Below the pieces are notes generated by a model, which saw only the letters and a list, made by a program, of their open reading frames with translations, did not search any database and was not told the origin of the DNA. A stretch of 14,429 bases of DNA from Candidatus Nomurabacteria bacterium (GTDB taxonomy: Bacteria; Patescibacteriota; Minisyncoccia; Phycocordibacterales; UBA9973), in NCBI GenBank assembly GCA_028286705.1, contig JAQBRC010000007.1, forward strand, positions 1 through 14,429, written 5' to 3'. Below, in pieces: positions 6,694 to 12,877 of the stretch (positions within the stretch are counted from its first letter, which is position 1; every line of letters starts with the position of its first letter). A program made the translations under genes and the position numbers.

Positions 6694-7119
6694 TTATTTA
6701 ACGAGTGTCTTGATAATGTCTGATAGCTGTTGTTTCTGTTCGGCGCTTAATTTCTGTAGCATGAGCGTAAGTAATTTTGTTTTCTTAGCCTTAAGGGTAG
6801 CGGTGAGCTTGATTGCCTTAGGGGTAAGGGTGACGCGGACAGTGCGGCGATCGCCGGCACTGACATCACGCTTGACCAAGCCTTGTTCTACCATCGTCTC
6901 CACAATAGAGGTCACTGAAGGCGGAGTGATCTGCAGATATGCCGCAATATCCTTCATTGAAGGATTGGCATGCTCCACGATATAGTGCATCACCTCCAAA
7001 TGCGAAAGCGGACAATGCAGACTGCTTGTTTCCTTTTTGTACAATGTTCCCATGGTTCGCTTGAACACAGAAACAAGTTCCTGTAGCTCTGCGATGTTGA
7101 ATTCGTTGGCTTTTTTCAT
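6694..7119 (-). CDS. MarR-family transcriptional regulator of the efflux operon
   Basis: A 141-residue winged-helix repressor. Helices for dimerisation lie at both ends (residues 8-27 and about 105-140). The DNA-binding part runs from about residue 40 to 100: LSHLEVMHYIVEHANPSMKDIAAYL, the recognition helix ITPPSVTSIVETMVEQGLV, and a wing with the classic DRRTVRVTLT sequence (D-R-R). MarR proteins bind as dimers to palindromes near their own promoters and let go on binding phenolic or drug-like ligands or on oxidation. It is the first gene of the operon with two adaptors and an MFS exporter, which is the usual setting. A perfect inverted repeat in its 5' leader is the likely site of autorepression. 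Confidence 0.93.
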   Translation of the reverse strand: MKKANEFNIAELQELVSVFKRTMGTLYKKETSSLHCPLSHLEVMHYIVEHANPSMKDIAAYLQITPPSVTSIVETMVEQGLVKRDVSAGDRRTVRVTLTPKAIKLTATLKAKKTKLLTLMLQKLSAEQKQQLSDIIKTLVK

Positions 7120-7124
7120 AATTA

Positions 7125-7150
7125 CTTAGCTAAACTAACTATTAGCTAAG
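7125..7150. promoter_or_regulatory. Probable MarR operator
   Basis: CTTAGCTAA (7125-7133) and TTAGCTAAG (7142-7150) are perfect inverted arms 8 bases apart, and each contains the self-palindrome TTAGCTAA. The site begins four bases past the -10 box (TATTAT) and covers the expected transcription start and leader, the right place for a dimeric repressor to block its own operon. Confidence 0.75.
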
Positions 7151-7153
7151 CGA

Positions 7154-7182
7154 ATAATATATAAAAGGTCGATTTTTGTCAA
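7154..7182 (-). promoter_or_regulatory. Promoter of the marR-efflux operon
   Basis: On the minus strand TTGACA (7182-7177), a 17-base spacer and TATTAT (7159-7154) form a near-consensus sigma-70-type promoter. The operator palindrome lies just downstream, so the promoter is strong but repressible. Confidence 0.85.
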
Positions 7183-7252
7183 TCTCAAGAAAAGATAAAG
7201 GATTTTGGGCATTTATCCAGTGTTTGCAGTGGATTTTTGAAATACTCTCTCA

Positions 7253-7267
7253 TATACTTTAGATACT
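7253..7267 (+). promoter_or_regulatory. -10 box close to the response regulator start
   Basis: TATACT (7253-7258) lies nine bases before the ATG at 7268, so transcription would start within a few bases of the start codon. No good -35 is seen at the usual distance, which fits an activated or leaderless promoter. The bases TTAGATACT (7259-7267) recur at 8011-8019. Confidence 0.45.
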
Positions 7268-7942
7268 ATGAGAATACTTGTCATTGAGGATGAAATCGGA
7301 GCGCAGGAATTCCTGACGCAGAGACTGAAAGAAAAAGGCTTTGCTGTTGATATTGCCGATACTGGAACTAGCGGTATCTATCTAGCAAAGACTAATGACT
7401 ACGACATTATCTTGTTAGATTACGGTCTTCCGGAAAAGAACGGTTTTGCGGTTTGCGAAGAGTTAAGAGCAAATGGAGACAATACCCCTATTATTATGAT
7501 GTCTGTTACGGATGCAATCCCCTATAGAGTTAAGGGGCTTGGTATCGGTGCTGACGACTATGTTCCTAAGCCATTCTATTTTGAGGAATTGTATGCTCGC
7601 ATGCAGGCAATATTACGTAGACCAGCAGTATTAACCAGCACACTGCTGTCTATTGATGACTTAGTGCTTGATAGTGCTAAGCAGGTTGTTACGCGTAGCA
7701 GTCTCCCTATCTACCTCACCAGAAAAGAATTCTCATTGCTTGAATATTTGCTCCAGCATAAGACGGTTGTAGTAACTAGAGGAATGATAATGGAGCATAT
7801 ATGGGATCTGGACTTAGACCCCTTCTCAAATACCATAGAGACTCATATTCTTAACCTAAGAAAGAAAATTGAAGGTCCTGAAAAACTCAAGCTTATCCAC
7901 AGTGTTCCAGGACGAGGGTACAAAATTGATCTTGCACGATAG
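7268..7942 (+). CDS. OmpR/PhoB-family response regulator
   Basis: A 224-residue two-domain regulator. The receiver domain (1-120) has the acidic pocket at E7/D8, the phospho-acceptor D51 in DIILLDYGLP, S79 in the MMSVTDA strand-4 position and K101 in VPKP. The winged-helix effector (about 125-222) shows YLTRKEFSLLEYLLQH, the recognition helix SNTIETHILNLRKKI (187-201) and the wing HSVPGRGYKID. All catalytic residues are present. It should be phosphorylated by a histidine kinase, most plausibly the one 245 bases downstream on the same strand, and then bind direct-repeat DNA sites. It lies divergent from the efflux operon, sharing the intergenic region 7120-7267. Its targets are unknown; the terpene-enzyme operon downstream is the obvious candidate. 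Confidence 0.95.
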   Translation: MRILVIEDEIGAQEFLTQRLKEKGFAVDIADTGTSGIYLAKTNDYDIILLDYGLPEKNGFAVCEELRANGDNTPIIMMSVTDAIPYRVKGLGIGADDYVPKPFYFEELYARMQAILRRPAVLTSTLLSIDDLVLDSAKQVVTRSSLPIYLTRKEFSLLEYLLQHKTVVVTRGMIMEHIWDLDLDPFSNTIETHILNLRKKIEGPEKLKLIHSVPGRGYKIDLAR

Positions 7943-8010
7943 TTTATCAAAATTTCAGATATTCTTTACCACTATTTAACTATACTAATGTCAGACTATA
8001 GGTCGAGTAG

Positions 8011-8030
8011 TTAGATACTGATTATAAAAT
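8011..8030 (+). promoter_or_regulatory. Candidate promoter before the peptide-kinase-terpene genes
   Basis: TTAGATACT (8011-8019) is directly followed by G, A and an A/T-rich -10-like stretch TTATAAAAT (8022-8030), about 17 bases before the ATG at 8047. A second -10-like sequence, TATACT, sits at 7981-7986. Neither has a clear -35, as expected if a response regulator activates them. Readthrough from the regulator gene is also possible since no terminator is visible in 7943-8046. Confidence 0.4.
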
Positions 8031-8046
8031 AAACAACAATCACAGC

Positions 8047-8163
8047 ATGCAAAAAATCATAGAAAAGATTCTTACTACCCCATCCGTTCGAAATGCCGAA
8101 ACTTCAAAGAAAGTAGCTGTTTCAGAGGCGAGCTTCCTGCCTTGGGAAGGCGGTAAAAATTAA
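8047..8163 (+). CDS. Candidate 38-residue peptide between regulator and kinase
   Basis: A short frame from ATG 8047 to TAA 8161-8163. It encodes an N-terminal amphipathic stretch MQKIIEKILTTPSVRN, a polar middle AETSKKVAVSE, and a C-terminus ASFLPWEGGKN with the only aromatic cluster (F-L-P-W). It has no hydrophobic signal peptide and no Cys. It fills most of the gap between the response regulator and the histidine kinase, lies 23 bases before the kinase start on the same strand, and is preceded by a possible -10 box. These facts suit a short signalling peptide or precursor, as found next to sensor kinases in Gram-positive quorum-sensing loci, but the frame is short enough to arise by chance. 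I cannot assign it to a known family. Confidence 0.45.
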   Translation: MQKIIEKILTTPSVRNAETSKKVAVSEASFLPWEGGKN

Positions 8164-8186
8164 TACTTCTTCCCAATGAACATAAA

Positions 8187-9641
8187 ATGAATACCCGTCA
8201 TCGAAACAGCCAAATTCTTTTTGCGACGAAAGCTTGGTTAAGACGTGGTATTCATTTTATGTATGGAGCCTTTATAGAACCAAAGACATTTGATGAAGAT
8301 TCAAAAAGACACGAATTTATTCTGAATACTATTCTGTGTTCCGTAATTATATTACTTCTAATACTAGACTTCTTTATTCTGATTGCTAGTATAGAAAAAG
8401 GTTCTCTTTATGATGGAATTTCACTCGCTAGCTTCTCTGCCACTGTAGGAATATTTATATCTTTGCTAATTCTTTCTCGTCGCGGAAAATATAGTATTGC
8501 AAGCTTCATATTATTATTCATATATTTTATAGGAACAACGTATGGTGCAATTCAGTGGACTATTTGGCTTCCTTTTGTAGCTATTAGTTACGTAGTGATA
8601 ATAGTTATTTCTAGTATTCTAATATCTACCAGATTTTCTTTAGTTGTTACAGCAATAATTGCAATAACAGTTTGTACTATTACCCATCTTCAAACAAGAA
8701 ATATTATTACTCCTGATGTTCATTGGAAATATGCTTGGATCTCAATGCACGAACCAATCCAACTATCCATTGTTCTTTTTCTTATTGCCGCTATCTCTTG
8801 GCTCTCAAACCGCGAAATGGAGCGTTCATTGCTACGTGCTCGTATCTCTGAACAAGCACTCCTAGAAGAACGAAACCTTTTAGAAATAAAAGTAGAAGAA
8901 CGTACCTCGGAGTTAAAGGATATGCAAAAGGATAAAGTTTCTCAACTCTATCGATTCGCTGAATTTGGAAAACTTTCAACAGGAGTATTTCATGATCTTA
9001 TGAACTCCCTCAATATCGTTGTAAACAATGTTGAGAGAATAGAAACCACACGAGAACACTTGCCTGAGGTTAAAGATCATATGTTCAAAGCAGTCACGGC
9101 AAGCCGTCGTATGGGGAATTACATCCGGTCTGTGCGGAAGCAAATTGCCACAGATAATTCTGAAGGTGTATTCTCTTTAGAAAAAGAAATTAGAGATGCA
9201 GTCGATATCGTTAGCTTCAAAGCTCGTGAAGCAGCAGTACACATAACGGTTGAGATACAAGATGACATTACGCTGCACGGCAACGCATTGAAGTTCTATC
9301 AAATAATTCTGAATCTATTAATGAACGCAATTGAGTCTTGTGAAGATAGGACAGGAGGGTCAATTACTGTAAGGCTTCAACATGAAGAATCTCATGCGAA
9401 ACTAACCATTGCAGATAATGGCTGCGGAATGGATAGCGCCACAGTCGCCAAGGTATACGAAGAATTTTTTACCACCAAATCATATGAAAAAGGTACAGGA
9501 TTCGGCTTATCTCAAACAAAAGAACTAGTCGAGAAAGAGTTCAAGGGAACGATTGAAATAGTTAGTGTGCTAAATGAAGGTACTGAATTCATTATTACAT
9601 TCCCTCTACAGAAGTATGAAGATCATCCAGCAGACAATTAA
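8187..9641 (+). CDS. Six-helix membrane sensor histidine kinase
   Basis: A 484-residue kinase. Residues 45-206 form about six membrane helices with very short loops, so there is no extracellular sensor domain. Then comes a cytoplasmic coiled coil (about 207-250, charged heptad-like ERNLLEIKVEERTSELKDMQ), a dimerisation/phospho-acceptor helix with H269 in GVFHDLMNSLNIV, and the catalytic ATP-binding domain with N box NLLMNAIES (376-384), G1 DNGCGMD (410-416), F-like EEFFTTK and G2 GTGFGLS (436-442). All motifs are intact. The ligand is presumably sensed in or near the membrane, as in multi-helix peptide or lipid sensors. It likely phosphorylates the response regulator upstream. It starts 23 bases after the candidate peptide gene and overlaps the terpene-enzyme gene by 26 bases, suggesting co-regulation. 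Confidence 0.93.
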   Translation: MNTRHRNSQILFATKAWLRRGIHFMYGAFIEPKTFDEDSKRHEFILNTILCSVIILLLILDFFILIASIEKGSLYDGISLASFSATVGIFISLLILSRRGKYSIASFILLFIYFIGTTYGAIQWTIWLPFVAISYVVIIVISSILISTRFSLVVTAIIAITVCTITHLQTRNIITPDVHWKYAWISMHEPIQLSIVLFLIAAISWLSNREMERSLLRARISEQALLEERNLLEIKVEERTSELKDMQKDKVSQLYRFAEFGKLSTGVFHDLMNSLNIVVNNVERIETTREHLPEVKDHMFKAVTASRRMGNYIRSVRKQIATDNSEGVFSLEKEIRDAVDIVSFKAREAAVHITVEIQDDITLHGNALKFYQIILNLLMNAIESCEDRTGGSITVRLQHEESHAKLTIADNGCGMDSATVAKVYEEFFTTKSYEKGTGFGLSQTKELVEKEFKGTIEIVSVLNEGTEFIITFPLQKYEDHPADN

Positions 9642-11448
9642 TGCAGCCTTATCATATATTGTCTCCCAGCAAGACGACAATGGCGGTTTTTGCAGTGACC
9701 AGGGTAAGTCGACAACATTTTATACCAGCCTTATCCTCTCCACCCTTTCTACAGAAAATGATTCCCGTGTATATACCATCAGGCAGAGGGGTGCCGCCTT
9801 TCTTTTGCGGGAAAAATCAGAATTGCAACAGCTCAACTATTGGCAACAAGGAAGTGCCGAGTACGGTACTATTCCCTATCCTAACGATATCGATGACACG
9901 TTCGTGGCAATGCAGGCGCTGTATTGTTGCGATGCTTCGTTAATAAGTGAGGAGGTAGTAGCAGACCTTGTTTCCCTGCTTATTACTCAAGAAACTGTAG
10001 TAGGTGGTCCATACAAAACATGGATTACGACCCTGGAAGATTCGGCTTGGCACGATGTAGACATAGTAGCCAATAGCAATGTCGCAGTATTCCTCCAACT
10101 GATTGGAGTAGAGCTACCGCAACTCCAATCATATCTTGATACCGCACTAACGACTGAACTGCACTCGCTGTATTATCACCACCTAATGACAACATTATAC
10201 TTCCTGGCACGAGCATACCGAGGTCCGCACCTCGACCTTATTATTGAAAAAGTCTTGGCATTACAGCACGGTGACGGGTCATGGGGCAATCCTTTGCATA
10301 CTGCATTTGCACTCATGACTTTGCTGCGCCTTGGTATACCCACTGACACCCTAGAAGAAGCAGTATCGTACTTATTGCAAAAAGAGTATAGGGGTACGTG
10401 GAACTCTACAGACCTCTACATCGAAAGTATTCCTAACAAGGTTCCAACATACAGTTCCTGTTGCGCCTATGTCAGCACCTGCTGTCTTGAAGCGTTGAGA
10501 GCGTATGAAAGTGCACTGAAGCCAATTGCTCAAAGCACTCAATCTAACGAGAGTATCTTCATCCATAAGGTGCATGATTCCTGCATGGCAATTACCACAA
10601 ATCCTCTCCTCCAAAAACAACTAGAAGCGGCTATTGCCGCTCTTTCAATAAAAGACCCTGCTAATGAGATTGCGCTAACGGTATACAACTTCTCAAAACA
10701 TATAACTGAAAATACCATTGAAGAAAAGCTGGTCGAAGACTTGGCAGTCGCTAATACGCTTGGCTGGATAGGTTATAGCATTTATGACAGCATATTAGAC
10801 GGCGAAGACAAGATATCATTGTTGCCGTTAGCTAACACCTGCATCAAAGCCATGATCAACATATTCAAATCATTAACAGATGATATCGAATATCTTTTCA
10901 TACAAAGAATTCTAGAGGGTATTGATGCCGCAACGTTATGGGAGCATACGAACTGCAAGTTGTTAAAAACAAATGGTGCCTATGTTCTTCCCGATATCCT
11001 TCCTGACTATAAAGACCATCATGTATTGGCAATGAAATCATTAGGTCATGCCATAGGGCCAATGATACTCATGGTAGATCAGGCAACAATCATCGAAGAG
11101 TTCTTTACCCACTATCTTATCGCCAGACAACTTAATGACGATGCTCATGACTGGCACGAAGACTTGCAGAACGGCTGGATCAATAGCGTAAGCGTAGGCA
11201 TGATACAAAAACTACACACCCTAAATGCGGAGGCATTGCAGTCATACTTCTGGGAGAGACACATAGAACACACTGTTGAATATATTCTGATGCACATCGA
11301 GCGTGCTCGATTGATAGTTAAAAAAGCCACGCTTTTGCAAGACATGGCCTTTCTAGAGTCGCTTCTTGTTCCTTTGGAGCAGTCTGCATGGCAAGCGCTT
11401 AATGAGCGAGACAAGACTAAACGGTTCCTGGAAAAGATGCAGTATTAG
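9616..11448 (+). CDS. Two-domain terpene cyclase / class I isoprenoid synthase-like protein
   Basis: A 610-residue protein. The N-terminal ~300 residues are built of alpha-barrel repeats of the squalene-cyclase/prenyltransferase type: SYIVSQQDDNGGF near the start, DIDDT (91-95) matching the catalytic DxDD motif of class II cyclases, and a QW-type repeat ALQHGDGSWGN...TAFALMTLLRLG (215-240). The C-terminal ~270 residues are all-helical and resemble class I isoprenoid enzymes, with a first aspartate-rich motif YDSILDGED (390-398) and a second, QLNDDAHDWHEDL (505-517). The first motif has Ser in place of the usual second Asp. The start at 9616 is chosen over 9574 because homology-like sequence begins there; no Shine-Dalgarno is present, and the 26-base overlap implies coupling to the kinase gene. 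Probably cytoplasmic or membrane-associated. Domain calls are good; substrate and product are unknown. Confidence 0.8.
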   Translation: MKIIQQTINAALSYIVSQQDDNGGFCSDQGKSTTFYTSLILSTLSTENDSRVYTIRQRGAAFLLREKSELQQLNYWQQGSAEYGTIPYPNDIDDTFVAMQALYCCDASLISEEVVADLVSLLITQETVVGGPYKTWITTLEDSAWHDVDIVANSNVAVFLQLIGVELPQLQSYLDTALTTELHSLYYHHLMTTLYFLARAYRGPHLDLIIEKVLALQHGDGSWGNPLHTAFALMTLLRLGIPTDTLEEAVSYLLQKEYRGTWNSTDLYIESIPNKVPTYSSCCAYVSTCCLEALRAYESALKPIAQSTQSNESIFIHKVHDSCMAITTNPLLQKQLEAAIAALSIKDPANEIALTVYNFSKHITENTIEEKLVEDLAVANTLGWIGYSIYDSILDGEDKISLLPLANTCIKAMINIFKSLTDDIEYLFIQRILEGIDAATLWEHTNCKLLKTNGAYVLPDILPDYKDHHVLAMKSLGHAIGPMILMVDQATIIEEFFTHYLIARQLNDDAHDWHEDLQNGWINSVSVGMIQKLHTLNAEALQSYFWERHIEHTVEYILMHIERARLIVKKATLLQDMAFLESLLVPLEQSAWQALNERDKTKRFLEKMQY

Positions 11449-11684
11449 TTAGTTGCGTTGGTTGTTGTGGTAGTAGTTTCCTGCTGGTATGTAGTTACAG
11501 GAGTAGTTGTGTACGTAGTCTGAGTGTTGATTACAGGACTAGTAGTTCGTATGGGAACAGTACGTTCAACCTGCGCTGGCATATAGGTCGTATATACGCC
11601 GCGAGGAAGGAAATACGCTATAAGGATAATAATAAGAATAATAATCATTACTACGATAAGGGTTCGATTTGTATGGTCATGCAT
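11445..11684 (-). CDS. Small Thr-rich single-helix membrane protein
   Basis: A 79-residue protein of no recognised family. After a polar start MHDHTNRT comes one strongly hydrophobic helix (about residues 9-26, rich in Ile/Leu), then an extracellular-looking tail of about 50 residues that is mostly Thr, with Val, Pro, Tyr and Gln and no regular fold, ending in a run of Thr. Such tails are common in surface-exposed, possibly glycosylated proteins. Its TAA stop overlaps the TAG stop of the converging terpene gene (shared bases 11446-11447), leaving no room for a terminator. An extended -10-like TGCTTTACT (11700-11692) ends seven bases before the ATG, again suggesting a leaderless mRNA. The biased composition lowers certainty. 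Confidence 0.6.
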   Translation of the reverse strand: MHDHTNRTLIVVMIIILIIILIAYFLPRGVYTTYMPAQVERTVPIRTTSPVINTQTTYTTTPVTTYQQETTTTTTNATN

Positions 11685-11691
11685 ATGTTCC

Positions 11692-11700
11692 AGTAAAGCA
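11692..11700 (-). promoter_or_regulatory. Extended -10-like element before the 11684 start
   Basis: TGCTTTACT on the minus strand, seven bases from the ATG at 11684. It has the same geometry as the elements before 1554 and 3019, but TTTACT is a weaker -10. Confidence 0.4.
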
Positions 11701-11755
11701 TATTTTCAACTTTTCGTATATACTTTGTCCATACCAAGTTAACATACAGAACCCT

Positions 11756-11989
11756 ATGAATAATGACGATATCACTAACAATGCAGAATACGAAACAGAA
11801 GATGTATTAAACGAAATCGAAGGCAAGGACGGCGAAGCCCTTGATCCTATCGAAAGAAATCAGGTAACTCCAGGAAATGGAGATGCGGAAATTAGTGAAG
11901 ATGAAAATGCCAAGGATGCGCTTGCAACCGGCATTGCAGGAAATGATGATAACGCTCAGGACAAACCTCTCGATGAAGAAAATTACTAG
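11756..11989 (+). CDS. Small acidic, probably disordered protein
   Basis: A 77-residue protein very rich in Asp, Glu and Asn, with no hydrophobic core and no Cys, so it is probably unfolded alone. I do not recognise it. The ATG at 11756 is preferred over an in-frame codon at 11669 because the region in between carries promoter-like sequence (TATACT, 11719-11724, about 31 bases upstream) and lies across the divergent gene's start. Its last 17 bases overlap the start of the YihY/BrkB gene in another frame, which points to translational coupling and perhaps a joint role at the membrane. Other options are a charged regulatory tail partner or a chance frame. Coding is moderately supported by the overlap and by the coordinated stop/start. 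Confidence 0.6.
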   Translation: MNNDDITNNAEYETEDVLNEIEGKDGEALDPIERNQVTPGNGDAEISEDENAKDALATGIAGNDDNAQDKPLDEENY

Positions 11990-12839
11990 TTTCCTCCAAG
12001 ATACATTTGCGCACTGGCAAGACAAGGGAGCATCTCGTATGGGGGCTGCAATTTCCTATTACGCGATTTTCTCAATTGCCCCGCTGTTTATCCTGCTAAC
12101 AGGAATTGTTAGCTCAATCTTTGATAAGCACACGACTTCTCTCGCTATCACTCGCACCCTGAACATTACGTTGGGCAGCAGTCTGGCTAAAGTCATTCAA
12201 GACCTCATCAGCACTAGTTACATTGCTAGTGCAGGCGTTCTTGCCACTATCATTGGAGCAATTGTGCTTATTGTTGCAGCATTAAGCGTATTGGCAGAGC
12301 TTAATAACGACATGGACGAATTGTGGCATGTGCCCTCAGCCCGCGCAGAGCCTGAACTCACTACTACGCAAAATATTATGCACTTCATTAAGGAACGGCT
12401 CATTTCCCTCTTACTTATATTGCTCTGCGGGTTACTATTGTTGTTCTCTGTTGCCTTTACAGTGCTCCTGTCATTCTTTAATGGCTCAATACCTGCTCTA
12501 TTCGAAAACCACCTTATTGTGCAAGTCGTTAACGCTATTATCACCCTCATCATGGCTACAGGACTCTTTAGCCTGATATACAACATCATGCCTGACACTA
12601 AGCTGTCCACCAAAGAAATCCTCTGGGGTGCCTTCTGTACCGCAGTACTCTTCTTAGTTGGTAGATTCCTGATCGGATGGTACATCAGCTCATTTGGAGG
12701 AATCAAGGAATTCGGTGCTGCAGGTTCAATAGTCGGCCTGCTCCTCTGGGTATACTACTCAGCCCAAGTCTTCTTTATCGGAGCATCCGGAACATTCGTC
12801 TATTCGCAAAAATACGGATACCTTTCAAGGAATAAATAA
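11973..12839 (+). CDS. YihY/BrkB-family inner membrane protein
   Basis: A 288-residue polytopic protein of the YihY/virulence factor BrkB family (formerly mislabelled RNase BN). Family signatures are GAAISYYAIFSIAPLFI (24-40), DELWHV (115-120), the STKEILWGAFCTAVLF segment before helix 5 (about 222-237) and the C-terminal FGAAGSIVGLLLWVYYSAQVFFIGA (247-271). About six membrane helices are expected; the N- and C-terminal ends are basic and probably cytoplasmic. The true start is taken as 11973, since the frame upstream (from 11877) reads through the acidic gene and lacks family sequence. Function is not established; roles in transport or envelope processes have been proposed. Transcription ends at a strong hairpin seven bases after the stop. 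Confidence 0.9.
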   Translation: MKKITSFLQDTFAHWQDKGASRMGAAISYYAIFSIAPLFILLTGIVSSIFDKHTTSLAITRTLNITLGSSLAKVIQDLISTSYIASAGVLATIIGAIVLIVAALSVLAELNNDMDELWHVPSARAEPELTTTQNIMHFIKERLISLLLILLCGLLLLFSVAFTVLLSFFNGSIPALFENHLIVQVVNAIITLIMATGLFSLIYNIMPDTKLSTKEILWGAFCTAVLFLVGRFLIGWYISSFGGIKEFGAAGSIVGLLLWVYYSAQVFFIGASGTFVYSQKYGYLSRNK

Positions 12840-12845
12840 GGGAAC

Positions 12846-12876
12846 AAAAAAGCCTCGGAATATCCGAGGCTTTTTT
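12846..12876. terminator. Bidirectional intrinsic terminator
   Basis: AAAAAAGCCTCGGA, loop ATA, TCCGAGGCTTTTTT: a perfect 14-bp stem with T-runs on both strands, placed between the converging YihY/BrkB and ABC exporter genes. Its core is the same as that of the terminator at 2739-2763. Confidence 0.95.
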
Positions 12877-12877
12877 G

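Noticed and set aside
7988..8014. Eight-codon upstream frame MSDYRSSS before the peptide gene
   Set aside because: Too short to judge and the ATG is only one base after a possible -10 box, so it probably is not transcribed from there.
9574..9615. Extended N-terminus of the terpene protein from the ATG at 9574
   Set aside because: The extra 14 residues come from the kinase reading region and do not fit the repeat-domain start; the ATG at 9616 is more natural.
11877..11972. Extended N-terminus of the YihY/BrkB protein from 11877
   Set aside because: The added 32 residues are Met/Lys/Arg-rich out-of-frame reading of the acidic gene; family sequence begins at 11973.
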